From CAMUQR01 sp963539845 (lineage in GTDB: Bacteria; Patescibacteriota; Saccharimonadia; Saccharimonadales; Saccharimonadaceae), in the NCBI GenBank assembly GCA_963539845.1, contig CAUTML010000001.1:62001-126000 (forward strand): DNA of 64,000 bases. The letters are read 5' to 3'. How positions within the stretch are numbered: the stretch's first letter is position 1; each line of letters begins with the position of its first letter. Below, piece by piece: positions 32,030 through 41,229 of the stretch. The position numbers were made by a program, and so were the translations under genes. The notes beneath the pieces were generated by a model. It worked only from the letters and a program-made list of their open reading frames with translations, ran no database searches and was not told the origin of the DNA.

Positions 32030-33301
32030 ATGATATTCAAAAAACTCACCAGGCAACCAACGGAATTGTTGACGCCAGAATCTTATATTTTAGCGCTGGA
32101 CGTTGGAACAGAATGTGTTAAGGCTTTGCTTGCGAAGCTTGATGGTGATCAAATTACAGTAGTCGGTGTGGGACGCCAAGCTCAACAACCGAACGATATG
32201 CATGCCGGCGCGATTGCGGATATTGCTAATGTTGTCAAAAACTGCGAATCGGCGGTATCGGAAGCCGAAACTCAAGCCAATGTTCAAGCTTCAAAGGTCG
32301 TGATGGGTATCGCCGGCGAATTGGTCAAGGGTGTAACTCACACGATTCGCTATCGTCGACCGCAACCGGATAAAATGCTAGATGAGGCTGAGATGGATTT
32401 TATTATCGATAAAGTGCAGGAGCGGGCGCTGGAAAAAGCCCAAAAGCAAATCGCTATCGAAACCGGCAACGATAATGTTGAGGTTAAGCTGGTTAACTCG
32501 GCACTGGTGGGCATTCATATTGATGGTTATAAAGTATCCAATCCGCTTGGTTTTCAGGGGCGTGACGTGGCAATTCAGATTTATACGGCGTGCGCACCGA
32601 TGGTGCATATCGGAGCGTTAGAGCGAGTGGCGGAAGAGCTTAATCTTGATTTAGTGGCGGTGTCGGCGGAACCGTTTGCGGTGTCGCGGTCGGTGATCGG
32701 CAATGATACTTCGAGCCATTTTACTTCAATTTTGATCGATGTCGGTGGGGGCACGACGGATATTGCGGTGGTTAATGATGGTGGCGTCGAAGGCACCAAA
32801 ATGTTTGGCATCGGTGGGCGCAGTTTTACTAAGACGATTTCTAGTGATTTAAACTTGAGTTACAAAGAAGCCGAAGCTCTGAAGCTTAATTTAAACGACG
32901 AACGTATCAAAAAAGACATTAAACAAGATGCGCTGTTAGCGATCAACAAAACCTTAACCGTTTGGTTGTCGGGCGTGGAGTTGGCGCTAGGAGAATTTGA
33001 CCTGGTCGATCAATTGCCAAATCAGCTTTTGTTGTGTGGTGGCGGCTCGAGTTTGATCGGTATGGTTGAAAAACTAGCCGAGCATAAATGGCCGGAAAAT
33101 TTACCTTTTACTAAACAACCCACAGTTAAACACATTTCGCTCAAAGACGTAGTCGGAGTTAAAGATGAAACTGGCAATCTCAATGATCACACCTTGATTA
33201 CGGCGGTTGGACTACTAAGAGTCGGCTGTGATACAATGTCGATTGAACCAGACGAAGTCACCGGTCTGCGTGATAAACTTAATAAGTTTCTGAGGATTTA
33301 A
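32030..33301 (+). CDS. FtsA-like actin-fold ATPase (FtsA/PilM family)
   Basis: 423 residues. Actin-fold phosphate loops are ILALDVGTECVKALL and SILIDVGGGTTDIAVV; an SHS2-like 1C domain lies between them (VNSALVGIHIDGYKVSNPLGFQGRDVAIQIYT), as in FtsA. The C-terminus GLRDKLNKFLRI could be an amphipathic membrane-binding helix like that of FtsA. FtsA anchors FtsZ; PilM scaffolds type IV pili. No ftsZ is nearby and the next gene is a membrane protein 1 base away, so the partner is open. The 1C domain favours FtsA. Confidence 0.75.
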   Translation: MIFKKLTRQPTELLTPESYILALDVGTECVKALLAKLDGDQITVVGVGRQAQQPNDMHAGAIADIANVVKNCESAVSEAETQANVQASKVVMGIAGELVKGVTHTIRYRRPQPDKMLDEAEMDFIIDKVQERALEKAQKQIAIETGNDNVEVKLVNSALVGIHIDGYKVSNPLGFQGRDVAIQIYTACAPMVHIGALERVAEELNLDLVAVSAEPFAVSRSVIGNDTSSHFTSILIDVGGGTTDIAVVNDGGVEGTKMFGIGGRSFTKTISSDLNLSYKEAEALKLNLNDERIKKDIKQDALLAINKTLTVWLSGVELALGEFDLVDQLPNQLLLCGGGSSLIGMVEKLAEHKWPENLPFTKQPTVKHISLKDVVGVKDETGNLNDHTLITAVGLLRVGCDTMSIEPDEVTGLRDKLNKFLRI

Positions 33302-33302
33302 G

Positions 33303-34898
33303 ATGTCAAAAGAAGTTATTTATATTGATGTTAAGGACGATGTCACCTCGATTATTGATAAAATTAACAAAACCGAGCAAAAAATCGTAGCTTTAGTGCC
33401 ACCAAAACAGATTGGTGTCCTGCAGAGTGCGGTTAATTTGCAACTGTTGGCACATACCGCTAAACAAACCAAAAAAATCATGGTAATTATCACCAATCAA
33501 GAAGCGTTGATTCGTTTGGCGGCGGTTGCTAAAATCCCCGTTGCTAAGTCATTAACCTCGAAGCCGTCAATGCCCGAGATTCCTGCTCTTAAAGTCGACG
33601 GCGATGATGATATTATTGATGGCGCACAATTAAGCGTTGGCGAGTTGGCCGATATGTCGAAAAAATCCAGCGCAATTTCTAGCGATGTCGCTGAGGTCAC
33701 TTCACCGACTAACAAACTATCGCCAGCCAAGATTAAAGTGCCAAATTACGACAAATTCCGCAAAAAACTATTTATCGGCGGGGTGGCTTTGTTGATGTTC
33801 AGCGGGTTTTTGATTTGGGCTGTGATATTTGCGCCCCGAGCCGAAATTACCATTTTGACCAATACTAAAGGTGTTAATGTGGCGCCAAGTGTCAGTTTAG
33901 TTGATCAAGCTGACCAAGCTAAATTTGAAAATAATTTCCTCTACGCTCAAACTCAAAAGTCAACTCATAAGCGTAGCGTCGAATTTATGGCGACCGGTGA
34001 AAAAGAGCTAAAAACTCACGCTACCGGTGAAATGACAGTGTTGCGCAGAAGCGGTTCTAGTCCGAAATTATTGCCGGCTGGCACGATTTTTACTAGTAAC
34101 AGTGGCTTGCGTTTTAAGAGCATCGCTGATGTTACCGTACCAGGGGCGACTTACGACGAGAACAATAATCCAACTCCGGGGCGCGCTAAAGTTCGCGTCC
34201 AAGCCCTAGAAGTTGGTGATAAATACAACATCCCGGCGCAGGCTTATAGTGTTCAAACTAGTTCTAGCTCGATCACTGCCACGGGCGGAGCGATGTCGGG
34301 CGGCAGCCAGCGCATTATCAAAGTCGTCACTCAACAAGATTATAACAAGGCCAAACAAGAACTGCTCAAAGATAGCCACGATAGCGCCGTCAAAGAATTG
34401 CGCAATAAATTTGATTCGTCGATGCTAATTATTAACGAAAGCCTAACCACTAAAGAAGGCGAAATCACAGCCACGGCTAAAGTTGACGAAGAAGCCAAAG
34501 ACGGCAAAGCTAAATTAGAGCAAGAAGTTACTTATCAAATTAGCGCTGTTGCTCGCAAATCGCTGGAAGAATACCTCGGTCGAATTGCCCTGAAAGACAA
34601 CCAATCCGACAAAGCCAAGTTTAAAGCCTACACGGCCGGTTTGGATCAAGTTGTTTTTAGCGATTATGTCTCAAAAGATGGCCGAAGCTCGATGCGGATT
34701 AGCGCCCAAGTGCAAATTGGGCCGGATATCGACGCTGATTCAGTCAAGGATAAAAGCGCCGGTCGCTCGTTAGGAGATATTCGCGCCGAATATACTGCTA
34801 TTGATGGTGTTAAAGATGTTGAGATTCGATTTTCGCCGTTTTGGGTTAAAGCTGTGCCGACCAACAAAGAAAAAATCAGTGTTTTGATAAAAAACTAG
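33303..34898 (+). CDS. Single-span membrane protein with baseplate J-like ectodomain (531 aa)
   Basis: Residues 1-155 are cytoplasmic: a conserved-looking Rossmann-type part (EQKIVALVPPKQIGVLQSAVN, KIMVIITNQEALIRLAA) plus a Ser/Lys-rich linker. One membrane helix follows (LFIGGVALLMFSGFLIWAVIF), then about 350 outside residues with strand-rich repeats (GEMTVLRRSGSSPKLLPAGTIFTS) that recall the baseplate J/gp47 fold annotated in many CPR membrane proteins. It begins one base after the FtsA-like gene, so the pair probably links a cytoplasmic filament to the envelope. Role unknown. Confidence 0.75.
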   Translation: MSKEVIYIDVKDDVTSIIDKINKTEQKIVALVPPKQIGVLQSAVNLQLLAHTAKQTKKIMVIITNQEALIRLAAVAKIPVAKSLTSKPSMPEIPALKVDGDDDIIDGAQLSVGELADMSKKSSAISSDVAEVTSPTNKLSPAKIKVPNYDKFRKKLFIGGVALLMFSGFLIWAVIFAPRAEITILTNTKGVNVAPSVSLVDQADQAKFENNFLYAQTQKSTHKRSVEFMATGEKELKTHATGEMTVLRRSGSSPKLLPAGTIFTSNSGLRFKSIADVTVPGATYDENNNPTPGRAKVRVQALEVGDKYNIPAQAYSVQTSSSSITATGGAMSGGSQRIIKVVTQQDYNKAKQELLKDSHDSAVKELRNKFDSSMLIINESLTTKEGEITATAKVDEEAKDGKAKLEQEVTYQISAVARKSLEEYLGRIALKDNQSDKAKFKAYTAGLDQVVFSDYVSKDGRSSMRISAQVQIGPDIDADSVKDKSAGRSLGDIRAEYTAIDGVKDVEIRFSPFWVKAVPTNKEKISVLIKN

Positions 34899-34910
34899 GT
34901 GTTTAAAATT

Positions 34911-35315
34911 ATGGCAAGTCGACAAATTATGGCGTTGGATTATGGCGATGTTCGAGTGGGCGTGGCGCTGGCCGACGAAAACATCAAAATTGCCATTCCT
35001 TATGGCACGATTGATAATTCTGATCAGTTATTGGCGGAGATTTTGAAGTTGGTACTAGATAATAACATTGTTAAAATCGTGGTTGGCTATCCGCGCAATC
35101 AATCAGGCGAGCCGACTGCTCAGACTGCTAAGGTAGAACGTTTTTTTGAAAAACTTCAGGCGGTTTTTGACGGTGAAATAGTATTTAAAGACGAGTCGCT
35201 AACCAGCGTGCTGGCCGAAGAACGCCTCAAAAGTTATAAAAAGCCCTATGCTAAAGGTGATATCGACGCTCACGCCGCCACTATCATTCTCGAAGATTAT
35301 CTTGAAGGACGCTGA
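34911..35315 (+). CDS. ruvX: YqgF/RuvX family RNase H-fold nuclease
   Basis: 134 residues. MALDYGDVRVGVALAD carries the first catalytic Asp, IVVGYPRNQSGEPTAQT is the second family block and ESLTSVLAEERL with DIDAHAATIILEDYL gives the acidic residues near the end. Members act as Holliday-junction resolvase-like or pre-16S rRNA maturation nucleases. ATG 34911 is preferred to GTG 34899, the latter being directly at the preceding stop. mltG follows, a neighbour also seen in other bacteria. Confidence 0.92.
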   Translation: MASRQIMALDYGDVRVGVALADENIKIAIPYGTIDNSDQLLAEILKLVLDNNIVKIVVGYPRNQSGEPTAQTAKVERFFEKLQAVFDGEIVFKDESLTSVLAEERLKSYKKPYAKGDIDAHAATIILEDYLEGR

Positions 35316-35353
35316 TTTTTTTAAAAAAATAATAATAAAAAAAGGAAACAAAC

Positions 35354-36490
35354 ATGCACGATGACGATTTCAAAGATATTAATTTAACGCCAACATTGAG
35401 CTCACAGGCGTCTGATTCGAATTTAAGCTTGCATCATAAATCCGCTCGGCGCCAATCCCCGTCGCTGAAGAAAAAAATCGGGATATGTCTCGGGGTGGTG
35501 GCTATCTTGCTGGTCGGTAGCGTGGGTGCTGGCTGGTGGCTGCTGACGCCGGCTAATAATCAGTCGGTGATGTTGACGATTAAAGATGGCGCCTCGACCT
35601 CCCAAGTAATTGACCAATTAGTCGAAAAAGGTGCTTTGCGTAACGCGCAAATTGCGAAACTCTATCTGAAAATCACCAAATTTAACCCCAATTTCAAACC
35701 TGGCGATTATCAAATAGCTCCGCGTCAACCAAACATCAAAATCCTGCTACTGAATTTGAAAAAAACCAAGCCCGACACTCAGCGCATTACTTTTTATCCG
35801 GGGGCGACTCTTGATCACTACAACAGCGAAACGGACAAAACACCACCGCACCGTCAAGTTCTTAAACAAGCCAACTACAGTGACGCCCAGATTAACACGG
35901 CCTTTAAGTCCCGCCAACATCAATTATTCCGATTGTTGCCGGAAGTAACTAATCTTGAAGGGTTGATTTTTGGCGATACTTATGAAATTTTTACGGCAGA
36001 CACCGCGGAAAACGCCTTGAAACGCAGTTTTGATCAATATTTAAAATTTATCAAGCAAAATAACTTGGTGGAGCTGTATAAAAAGCAAGGTTTGACGCTT
36101 TATCAAGGGATTATTTTAGCTTCAATTGTGGAGCGCGAGGTCAATTCGGCAGAAGATCGAGCTAAAGTCGCTCAAGTGTTCTTAAAGCGCTATCATCAAG
36201 GCACGATGCTCGGCTCAGATGTGACTTATCAATATGCTTCGCGTCTGGCCGGCAAACCTAACGATTTATACATTAAATCGCCATTTAACACTCGTCAGGT
36301 GACGGGCCTGCCGCCGACGCCGATTGCCACTCCCGGCAAAGAATCGCTCCTAGCTGTCGCCAAGCCGTCGGCCACCGATTATCTGTTTTTTGTGGCGGGT
36401 GATGACGAAAAGACTTATTTTGCCAAAACTCTAGAGGAGCACGAGCAAAACGTTAAATGTTATTGCCATAAAAAATGTGCCGTTCACTAG
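35354..36490 (+). CDS. mltG: Endolytic murein transglycosylase MltG
   Basis: Membrane-bound lytic transglycosylase that ends nascent glycan strands. 378 residues: a 45-residue cytoplasmic tail, one membrane helix (ICLGVVAILLVGSVGAGWWLL), a LysM-like part (MLTIKDGASTSQVIDQLVEKG) and the YceG domain with LEGLIFGDTYEI, catalytic Glu in ILASIVEREVNSAED, and SPFNTRQVTGLPPTPIATPG. The motif LEGLIFGDTY differs slightly from the usual LEGYLFPDTY. AAAGGAAAC lies upstream of the ATG. Confidence 0.94.
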   Translation: MHDDDFKDINLTPTLSSQASDSNLSLHHKSARRQSPSLKKKIGICLGVVAILLVGSVGAGWWLLTPANNQSVMLTIKDGASTSQVIDQLVEKGALRNAQIAKLYLKITKFNPNFKPGDYQIAPRQPNIKILLLNLKKTKPDTQRITFYPGATLDHYNSETDKTPPHRQVLKQANYSDAQINTAFKSRQHQLFRLLPEVTNLEGLIFGDTYEIFTADTAENALKRSFDQYLKFIKQNNLVELYKKQGLTLYQGIILASIVEREVNSAEDRAKVAQVFLKRYHQGTMLGSDVTYQYASRLAGKPNDLYIKSPFNTRQVTGLPPTPIATPGKESLLAVAKPSATDYLFFVAGDDEKTYFAKTLEEHEQNVKCYCHKKCAVH

Positions 36491-36509
36491 GCTATTTTGG
36501 GCAAAAAAC

Positions 36510-36538
36510 TGGACTTTTTGCGAGTTTTTTGATATAAT
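36510..36538 (+). promoter_or_regulatory. Promoter of the LysM/CHAP hydrolase gene
   Basis: TGGACT (36510-36515), 17-base spacer, TATAAT (36533-36538) preceded by TGA. The leader to ATG 36610 is about 65 bases and contains a 9-codon ORF from ATG 36550 to TGA. Confidence 0.65.
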
Positions 36539-36609
36539 GGAAAAGAGTTATGCTTACAGTGGTTAGAAGCGACCGATGAACTTTAACTAATTAAGCTAAC
36601 GATGACAAT

Positions 36610-37824
36610 ATGAGTATTAAAAATAACCTAACATCGATTAAATTATCCGTCTTAGACGCCCGTAAACGACGCCTAGTTTCTAAAAACGTGGCTTTGCGTC
36701 ATGGACGAACTTATTATAAATTATCACTCTGGAAATACGGGGCTTTTTTGGCTGGTTTGGTGATATTTATGGCGGGTGGCTATGTGCTTGAAGCCAAAAA
36801 ACACGATCGAGTAATGGCTGTTGATTCGGTCAAATTAACCAAAACCGAAGCTCAAAATCTCAAAACCGTCATTGATGAGGACGCCTCGATTGGCGTGGCG
36901 CTTGATTTAGCGGAACGCGCTAATTTGCCGGTGGCACAAGACGTGGCGATTTTATCAGAGATGAACGCCATCAAAAAAGAAGTTTCCTTGCAAAACGCCG
37001 AGTTGACGGTGGCTAAAGCGACGCCGATTTTTGACCTAGCGTCAGCTAATCGCGGAATTAAAACCCACCAAGTCCAAGCTGGTCAGACCATCCAGCAAAT
37101 TGCCGATCAATATCAAATTTCTGCCAATACCATCAAATGGGCGAATAATTTGAAAGACGACAATTTAACAGTTGGTACTAATCTGAAGATTTTGCCAGTT
37201 GATGGTGTTATTTATAAAGTCAAGGCCGGCGATACTATCGAAAAAATTGCCGAAAGATACAAAGCTAATATTCAGCGAATTCAGATTTTAAACGATCTCG
37301 AAGTCGGCGGTCTTAAAGTCGGCAAGGAGGTGATTATTCCGGAAGGTATTCTGCCGAACGAAGAACGCCCAGGCTATGTGGCACCTCGACCAGTAACCCG
37401 AACGTCATATAGTTCATGGAGTTCAAGCTTGTTTAGGGCTAGTGGAAGTGGTGGTCGCATCAACGTCACTCGAATTCCGAATTTGCCATATCGTCGCAAC
37501 ACTTACGCTGACGGTAACTGTACTTGGCACGCCTATGAATGGCGAGCGCGAAATGGTCGACCGGTCGGACCATTCTGGGGTAACGGCAGTAGTTGGGCGT
37601 ATAGCGCTAATAAGGCTGGCTATATCGTAAATAAAAAACCAGCGCCAGGGGCGATTTTCCAGACTGGCTCGGGTTGGTATGGTTATGGCCACGTCGGTAT
37701 CGTCGAACAAGTATTGCCTAATGGCGACATCGTAGTAACTGAGATGAACTACGCTGGCTATAACGTCACCACTCGTTCTATTATTCAGGCAAAATATGTG
37801 CCAACTTATAACTATATTCATTAA
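36610..37824 (+). CDS. LysM-CHAP cell wall hydrolase
   Basis: 404 residues. A basic cytoplasmic start, one membrane helix (YGAFLAGLVIFMAGGYVL, about residues 43-60), a helical linker, two LysM repeats (THQVQAGQTIQQIADQY and YKVKAGDTIEKIAERYK) and a C-terminal CHAP domain with catalytic Cys in ADGNCTWHAYEW and His in GYGHVGIVEQV. CHAP domains cut peptidoglycan peptides or amides; LysM binds glycan. Likely a daughter-cell separation or host-wall-directed enzyme; which one cannot be told. Confidence 0.93.
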   Translation: MSIKNNLTSIKLSVLDARKRRLVSKNVALRHGRTYYKLSLWKYGAFLAGLVIFMAGGYVLEAKKHDRVMAVDSVKLTKTEAQNLKTVIDEDASIGVALDLAERANLPVAQDVAILSEMNAIKKEVSLQNAELTVAKATPIFDLASANRGIKTHQVQAGQTIQQIADQYQISANTIKWANNLKDDNLTVGTNLKILPVDGVIYKVKAGDTIEKIAERYKANIQRIQILNDLEVGGLKVGKEVIIPEGILPNEERPGYVAPRPVTRTSYSSWSSSLFRASGSGGRINVTRIPNLPYRRNTYADGNCTWHAYEWRARNGRPVGPFWGNGSSWAYSANKAGYIVNKKPAPGAIFQTGSGWYGYGHVGIVEQVLPNGDIVVTEMNYAGYNVTTRSIIQAKYVPTYNYIH

Positions 37825-37846
37825 GCTTAGCGAAGTTTTTTAAAAA

Positions 37847-37873
37847 ACCACCTGACTTTATGCGGGTGGTTTT
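37847..37873. terminator. Terminator after the LysM/CHAP gene (bidirectional)
   Basis: ACCACC (37847-37852), 12-base loop, GGTGGT (37865-37870) followed by T; preceded by a run of A for the converging CobW-type gene. Confidence 0.75.
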
Positions 37874-37892
37874 AGGTTCTAACTGATTGCGT

Positions 37893-38882
37893 TTAAAACC
37901 GACTGGAATCAATCACATTGTCGGCTTGTACTTCGTCGGGTTGTTGGTCGATACATTGCTTGAGGCTTTGCAGGAGCTCGGCGCCATCAAAATCAACCCC
38001 GATAAAGACTAACTCAGTCATCGGTTCTTGACCTCGAGGCCAAGGCTGACCCGACAGATTATGAGTTTGTCCAACTTTTTGGATTAAAATCTGACGGTTG
38101 CCGAGCGATTTTTTGCCAAAATGCATCCAACCTTTGAGCCGATAAATACCGCTTGGTAAATTATTAAGCAATTTGGTGGTGGTTAACGGGTCGAGTGGCT
38201 GGCGTTCGCGAAAAGTAACCGACACGTAATCCGCCAGGTGCTGGCGCGGAGTCTGACCGAGTTTTAGCTGAGTGATGGCTGGCAAATCCAGCAAAATTTC
38301 CGGATTGAACCGACAATTGATGGTTTTAAGAACGGTGGCGCGCGGATTTTGCTCGCGGACTTTAGTTTCGATGGTCAGAAGTTGATCGGGCGACAGCAGA
38401 TCGACTTTGTTGATTAAAATCAGCTTCGAACTGCCAAGATGAGTCCGAATTAAATCTGGTTTATCGCGCCACAATGTTTCAAAATTGACTCCATCGATCA
38501 CGTAAATTAGGTCGAGCAGTCTAATAAACTGATTTTTCGAATTGAACAATAATTCGGCCATTTGGAGCGGATTGGACACGCCGCTAGCTTCAATTAGAAT
38601 CAAATCAAGCTGGCTGTTGGCGTGGGCTAGTTGATTGAGTGAATCGTCTAGCTCGTTGGACAGCGAACAACAAATGCACCCATTAGATAAGGCGATTAGC
38701 TCTTCGGTGGTTTGTTCAACCAACATGGCATCGATATTGAGCTTGCCGAAATCGTTAACAATCACCCCAATTTTTAAGCCACCAGCTTGAGCTAGTAAGC
38801 TGTTGATGAGACTGGTTTTACCGGCGCCGAGATGACCAGATACAATGGCGACGGGAATCTGGCGAAGGGGTTGATCGGGCAT
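37893..38882 (-). CDS. CobW/P47K (G3E) family GTPase, putative metallochaperone
   Basis: 329 residues. Walker A GHLGAGKT at residues 16-23, the metal-binding CxCC motif as CICC at 69-72, Walker B (LILIEASGVSNP), the NKVD guanine motif and a C-terminal CobW_C domain (RLKGWMHFG). G3E GTPases of this type deliver zinc or other metals. The client is unknown. It is just downstream of RNase J on the same strand with a hairpin between, possibly relevant because RNase J is a zinc enzyme. Confidence 0.9.
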   Translation of the reverse strand: MPDQPLRQIPVAIVSGHLGAGKTSLINSLLAQAGGLKIGVIVNDFGKLNIDAMLVEQTTEELIALSNGCICCSLSNELDDSLNQLAHANSQLDLILIEASGVSNPLQMAELLFNSKNQFIRLLDLIYVIDGVNFETLWRDKPDLIRTHLGSSKLILINKVDLLSPDQLLTIETKVREQNPRATVLKTINCRFNPEILLDLPAITQLKLGQTPRQHLADYVSVTFRERQPLDPLTTTKLLNNLPSGIYRLKGWMHFGKKSLGNRQILIQKVGQTHNLSGQPWPRGQEPMTELVFIGVDFDGAELLQSLKQCIDQQPDEVQADNVIDSSRF

Positions 38883-38902
38883 TTTACTTCTTTCGTTTAA
38901 AA

Positions 38903-38931
38903 CCGACCGACGATTATTTATTGCCGATCGG
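38903..38931 (-). terminator. Probable terminator of the RNase J gene
   Basis: On the minus strand CCGATCG pairs with CGGTCGG (one G-U) over a 15-base loop and is followed by TTTT. Weak to moderate. Confidence 0.5.
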
Positions 38932-38938
38932 CTATTTT

Positions 38939-41020
38939 TTAAAACATGTTGATGACTGGAATCACCACTGGCGCTTGTTTGGTTGAATCAAACAAAATGT
39001 GAGTGACGTCGTCTTTAATCTCGGTTTTGAGGTCTTTGATATCGATGTTATGGAGATCGGTTTTTTCGATTTTAATCTTGAGATAGTGACGAACTCGGCT
39101 CATCAGTTCCTCGTTGTCCTTGAGGTAAATAAAGGCGCGCGAGATAATGTCAGGCGTTTTGGCAATCCGACCGGTCTTTTTGTTAATCATCAATACCACA
39201 ATCACGATACCTTCGGTCGAGATGTGCAGGCGATCCTTAATCACTGCTTCGTGGATTGGATGGTTGGCAGAATCATAGATGATTGTGCCGGCTTGGACTC
39301 GACCGTTGCGCTTGATGGTTTGATCGGGCAATAGTTCAATTATGTCACCGTTATCAGAAACGATAATGTTGTCTTTTTTCATACCAATGACGTTGTGAGC
39401 CATCTCGGCGTTATGCTGGAGCATTGAGAATTGACCGTGAATTGGCATGTAATTTTTGGGGCGGATGCTCTGGAGCATCAACACATGGTCTTCGTAATAA
39501 GCGTGACCCGACAAGTGCAGGTCGCCAATGCCGGTCAAATGAGTGCGTCGGTGTTGAACAACATAAGAGCCTTCGCGCAACAAACCATCAACGGTCGACA
39601 CCACTCGCGGTTCGTTACCAGGGATTGGATTGGAGCTGAAAATTACCGTATCGGTTGGTTTAATTTTGATAAACCGGTGCGAGCCAGTAACCATTTTGTT
39701 GAGGACGGCGTTGAGCTCACCTTGGCTACCGGTACAGATGATGGCGACTTGGTTGTCGGGCAGACGGAGAGTGTCCTCGATTTTGACGATGGTGTCTTTT
39801 GGAATTTGGATTTTTTTGGTGCGTAGAGCGGTTTCGACGGTGTTAATCATGCTAAAACCAGCGAAGGCAACCTTGCGACCATGAGCTTTGGCCTGTTCTA
39901 AAATAAACTGAATGCGGTAAATTTGACTTGAGAAACAACTCAAAATAATTCGACCGTTAGTGCGCATGTCCATAACTTTGCCGATATTGTCGCCGACTTC
40001 AGCTTCGCTAACGGCGTGGGTGCCGGGCGAGTCGATATTGGTCGATTCGTTGAGGAAAAGCGCGATACCTTCTTTCTGGGAGATTTCCACCAAGCGAGGC
40101 ATATCAAACGGTGTTTCGATCGGGTCTTTTTCGAACCGCCAGTCACCAGAGTGAACAATAATGCCATTTGGGGTGCGCACTACAATTGCCACACAACCTG
40201 GAATTGAGTGCAGAACGTGAATAAATTCAAAACTTAAATGTTGTGAAACTTTAACATCTTCGTGGGCATGCGGGTTAATAACATTGTAATTAATGTTGTA
40301 GTCTTCCGACAGTTCGTCCATCTGTTTTTTGATCATTTCAATGGTAAAATCAGTACCGTAAATTGGCACTTTTCCGCCCGAAGCTAGCTCGGGTAACAGA
40401 TTGGCACAGGCCCCGATGTGATCAAGGTGGGCGTGGGTGAACATAATGGCTTTGAGTTTGTGAATGTTAGCTTTGATATAGGATACGTCGGCGACCATAT
40501 GGCTAACACCAGGGTAATCTTCGTTCGGGAAAATACTACCCATGTCGATCAATACCATTTCGTTTTGGTATTCGATCAACGTCATGTTTTTGCCGATACC
40601 GAGCTCACCTAAACCGCCAAGCGGAATAATCCGCACCGCGTTCTGGTTGAAACGAGCTTGTTTGAGGGCAGTTTGGGAAATTTGCTGACCGTGGAGACCG
40701 TTGAATTCGGACTTGTTAACCGGAATCGATACGATATGCTGCGAAGAGCGCAAGTTAATATCGCTAGAAATCATCCGTTGCGCCCGAATCACTTCGCCAC
40801 GACGGGTGCCAGGTGCTACTCGAATCTGATTTTTGTCGGCAGATTTGGCAGTGTTAGCGGGGGTACTAGCCTGAGAATTGGCTTGGGCGCCGGCGGTTTT
40901 ACTGGTTTTGCTGGCCTTGGCGTCGATTTTCATCGCCGAGGAATTTTGGCGGGGTTTTTGTGCGGATCGGCGTAAATTAACCCGTGGGGTGGCTGGTTTG
41001 TTAGTTTTGTTATTTTTCAT
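38939..41020 (-). CDS. rnj: Ribonuclease J
   Basis: Metallo-beta-lactamase/beta-CASP RNase with 5'-exo and endo activity in RNA decay and maturation. 693 residues from ATG 41020, which follows CAGGAGAC. The first 110 or so residues are a disordered Lys/Ala/Ser/Thr-rich extension. Then come IRIIPLGGLGELGIGKNM, the metal motif FTHAHLDHIGA, HSGDWRFEK, and beta-CASP blocks including STNIDSPG, CTGSQGE and SGHAYYEDH, with MPIHGQ. All catalytic residues seem present. The disordered N-tail resembles that of RNase J in some CPR and actinobacteria; its role is unknown. Confidence 0.95.
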   Translation of the reverse strand: MKNNKTNKPATPRVNLRRSAQKPRQNSSAMKIDAKASKTSKTAGAQANSQASTPANTAKSADKNQIRVAPGTRRGEVIRAQRMISSDINLRSSQHIVSIPVNKSEFNGLHGQQISQTALKQARFNQNAVRIIPLGGLGELGIGKNMTLIEYQNEMVLIDMGSIFPNEDYPGVSHMVADVSYIKANIHKLKAIMFTHAHLDHIGACANLLPELASGGKVPIYGTDFTIEMIKKQMDELSEDYNINYNVINPHAHEDVKVSQHLSFEFIHVLHSIPGCVAIVVRTPNGIIVHSGDWRFEKDPIETPFDMPRLVEISQKEGIALFLNESTNIDSPGTHAVSEAEVGDNIGKVMDMRTNGRIILSCFSSQIYRIQFILEQAKAHGRKVAFAGFSMINTVETALRTKKIQIPKDTIVKIEDTLRLPDNQVAIICTGSQGELNAVLNKMVTGSHRFIKIKPTDTVIFSSNPIPGNEPRVVSTVDGLLREGSYVVQHRRTHLTGIGDLHLSGHAYYEDHVLMLQSIRPKNYMPIHGQFSMLQHNAEMAHNVIGMKKDNIIVSDNGDIIELLPDQTIKRNGRVQAGTIIYDSANHPIHEAVIKDRLHISTEGIVIVVLMINKKTGRIAKTPDIISRAFIYLKDNEELMSRVRHYLKIKIEKTDLHNIDIKDLKTEIKDDVTHILFDSTKQAPVVIPVINMF

Positions 41021-41151
41021 AAGTCTCCTGTTTAACATTAAAAACTTGTTTAAATTACCTAATTGATTTTTAAAAAATGTTTAAAAAACAAGCTGGGTGA
41101 TTCAAATAAGATGGGGCGCTACTTTTGTTAAAGCAAACACCATATATCTCT

Positions 41152-41180
41152 ATTATACACCAAAACGCTCAAAAAGTCCA
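41152..41180 (-). promoter_or_regulatory. Promoter of rnj
   Basis: Reverse complement gives TGGACT (41175-41180), 17-base spacer and TATAAT (41152-41157). The leader is about 125 bases and AT-rich. The same TGGACT -35 is found at 36510. Confidence 0.6.
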
Positions 41181-41208
41181 GAGTTTTGATAAAAAACCAC
41201 ATTTTGCT

Positions 41209-41214
41209 TATAAT
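41209..41214 (+). promoter_or_regulatory. -10 of the CYTH gene
   Basis: TATAAT at 41209-41214; the first ATG after it is at 41230, 15 bases on. Confidence 0.55.
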
Positions 41215-41229
41215 AAAGTAAAGGTTTAT

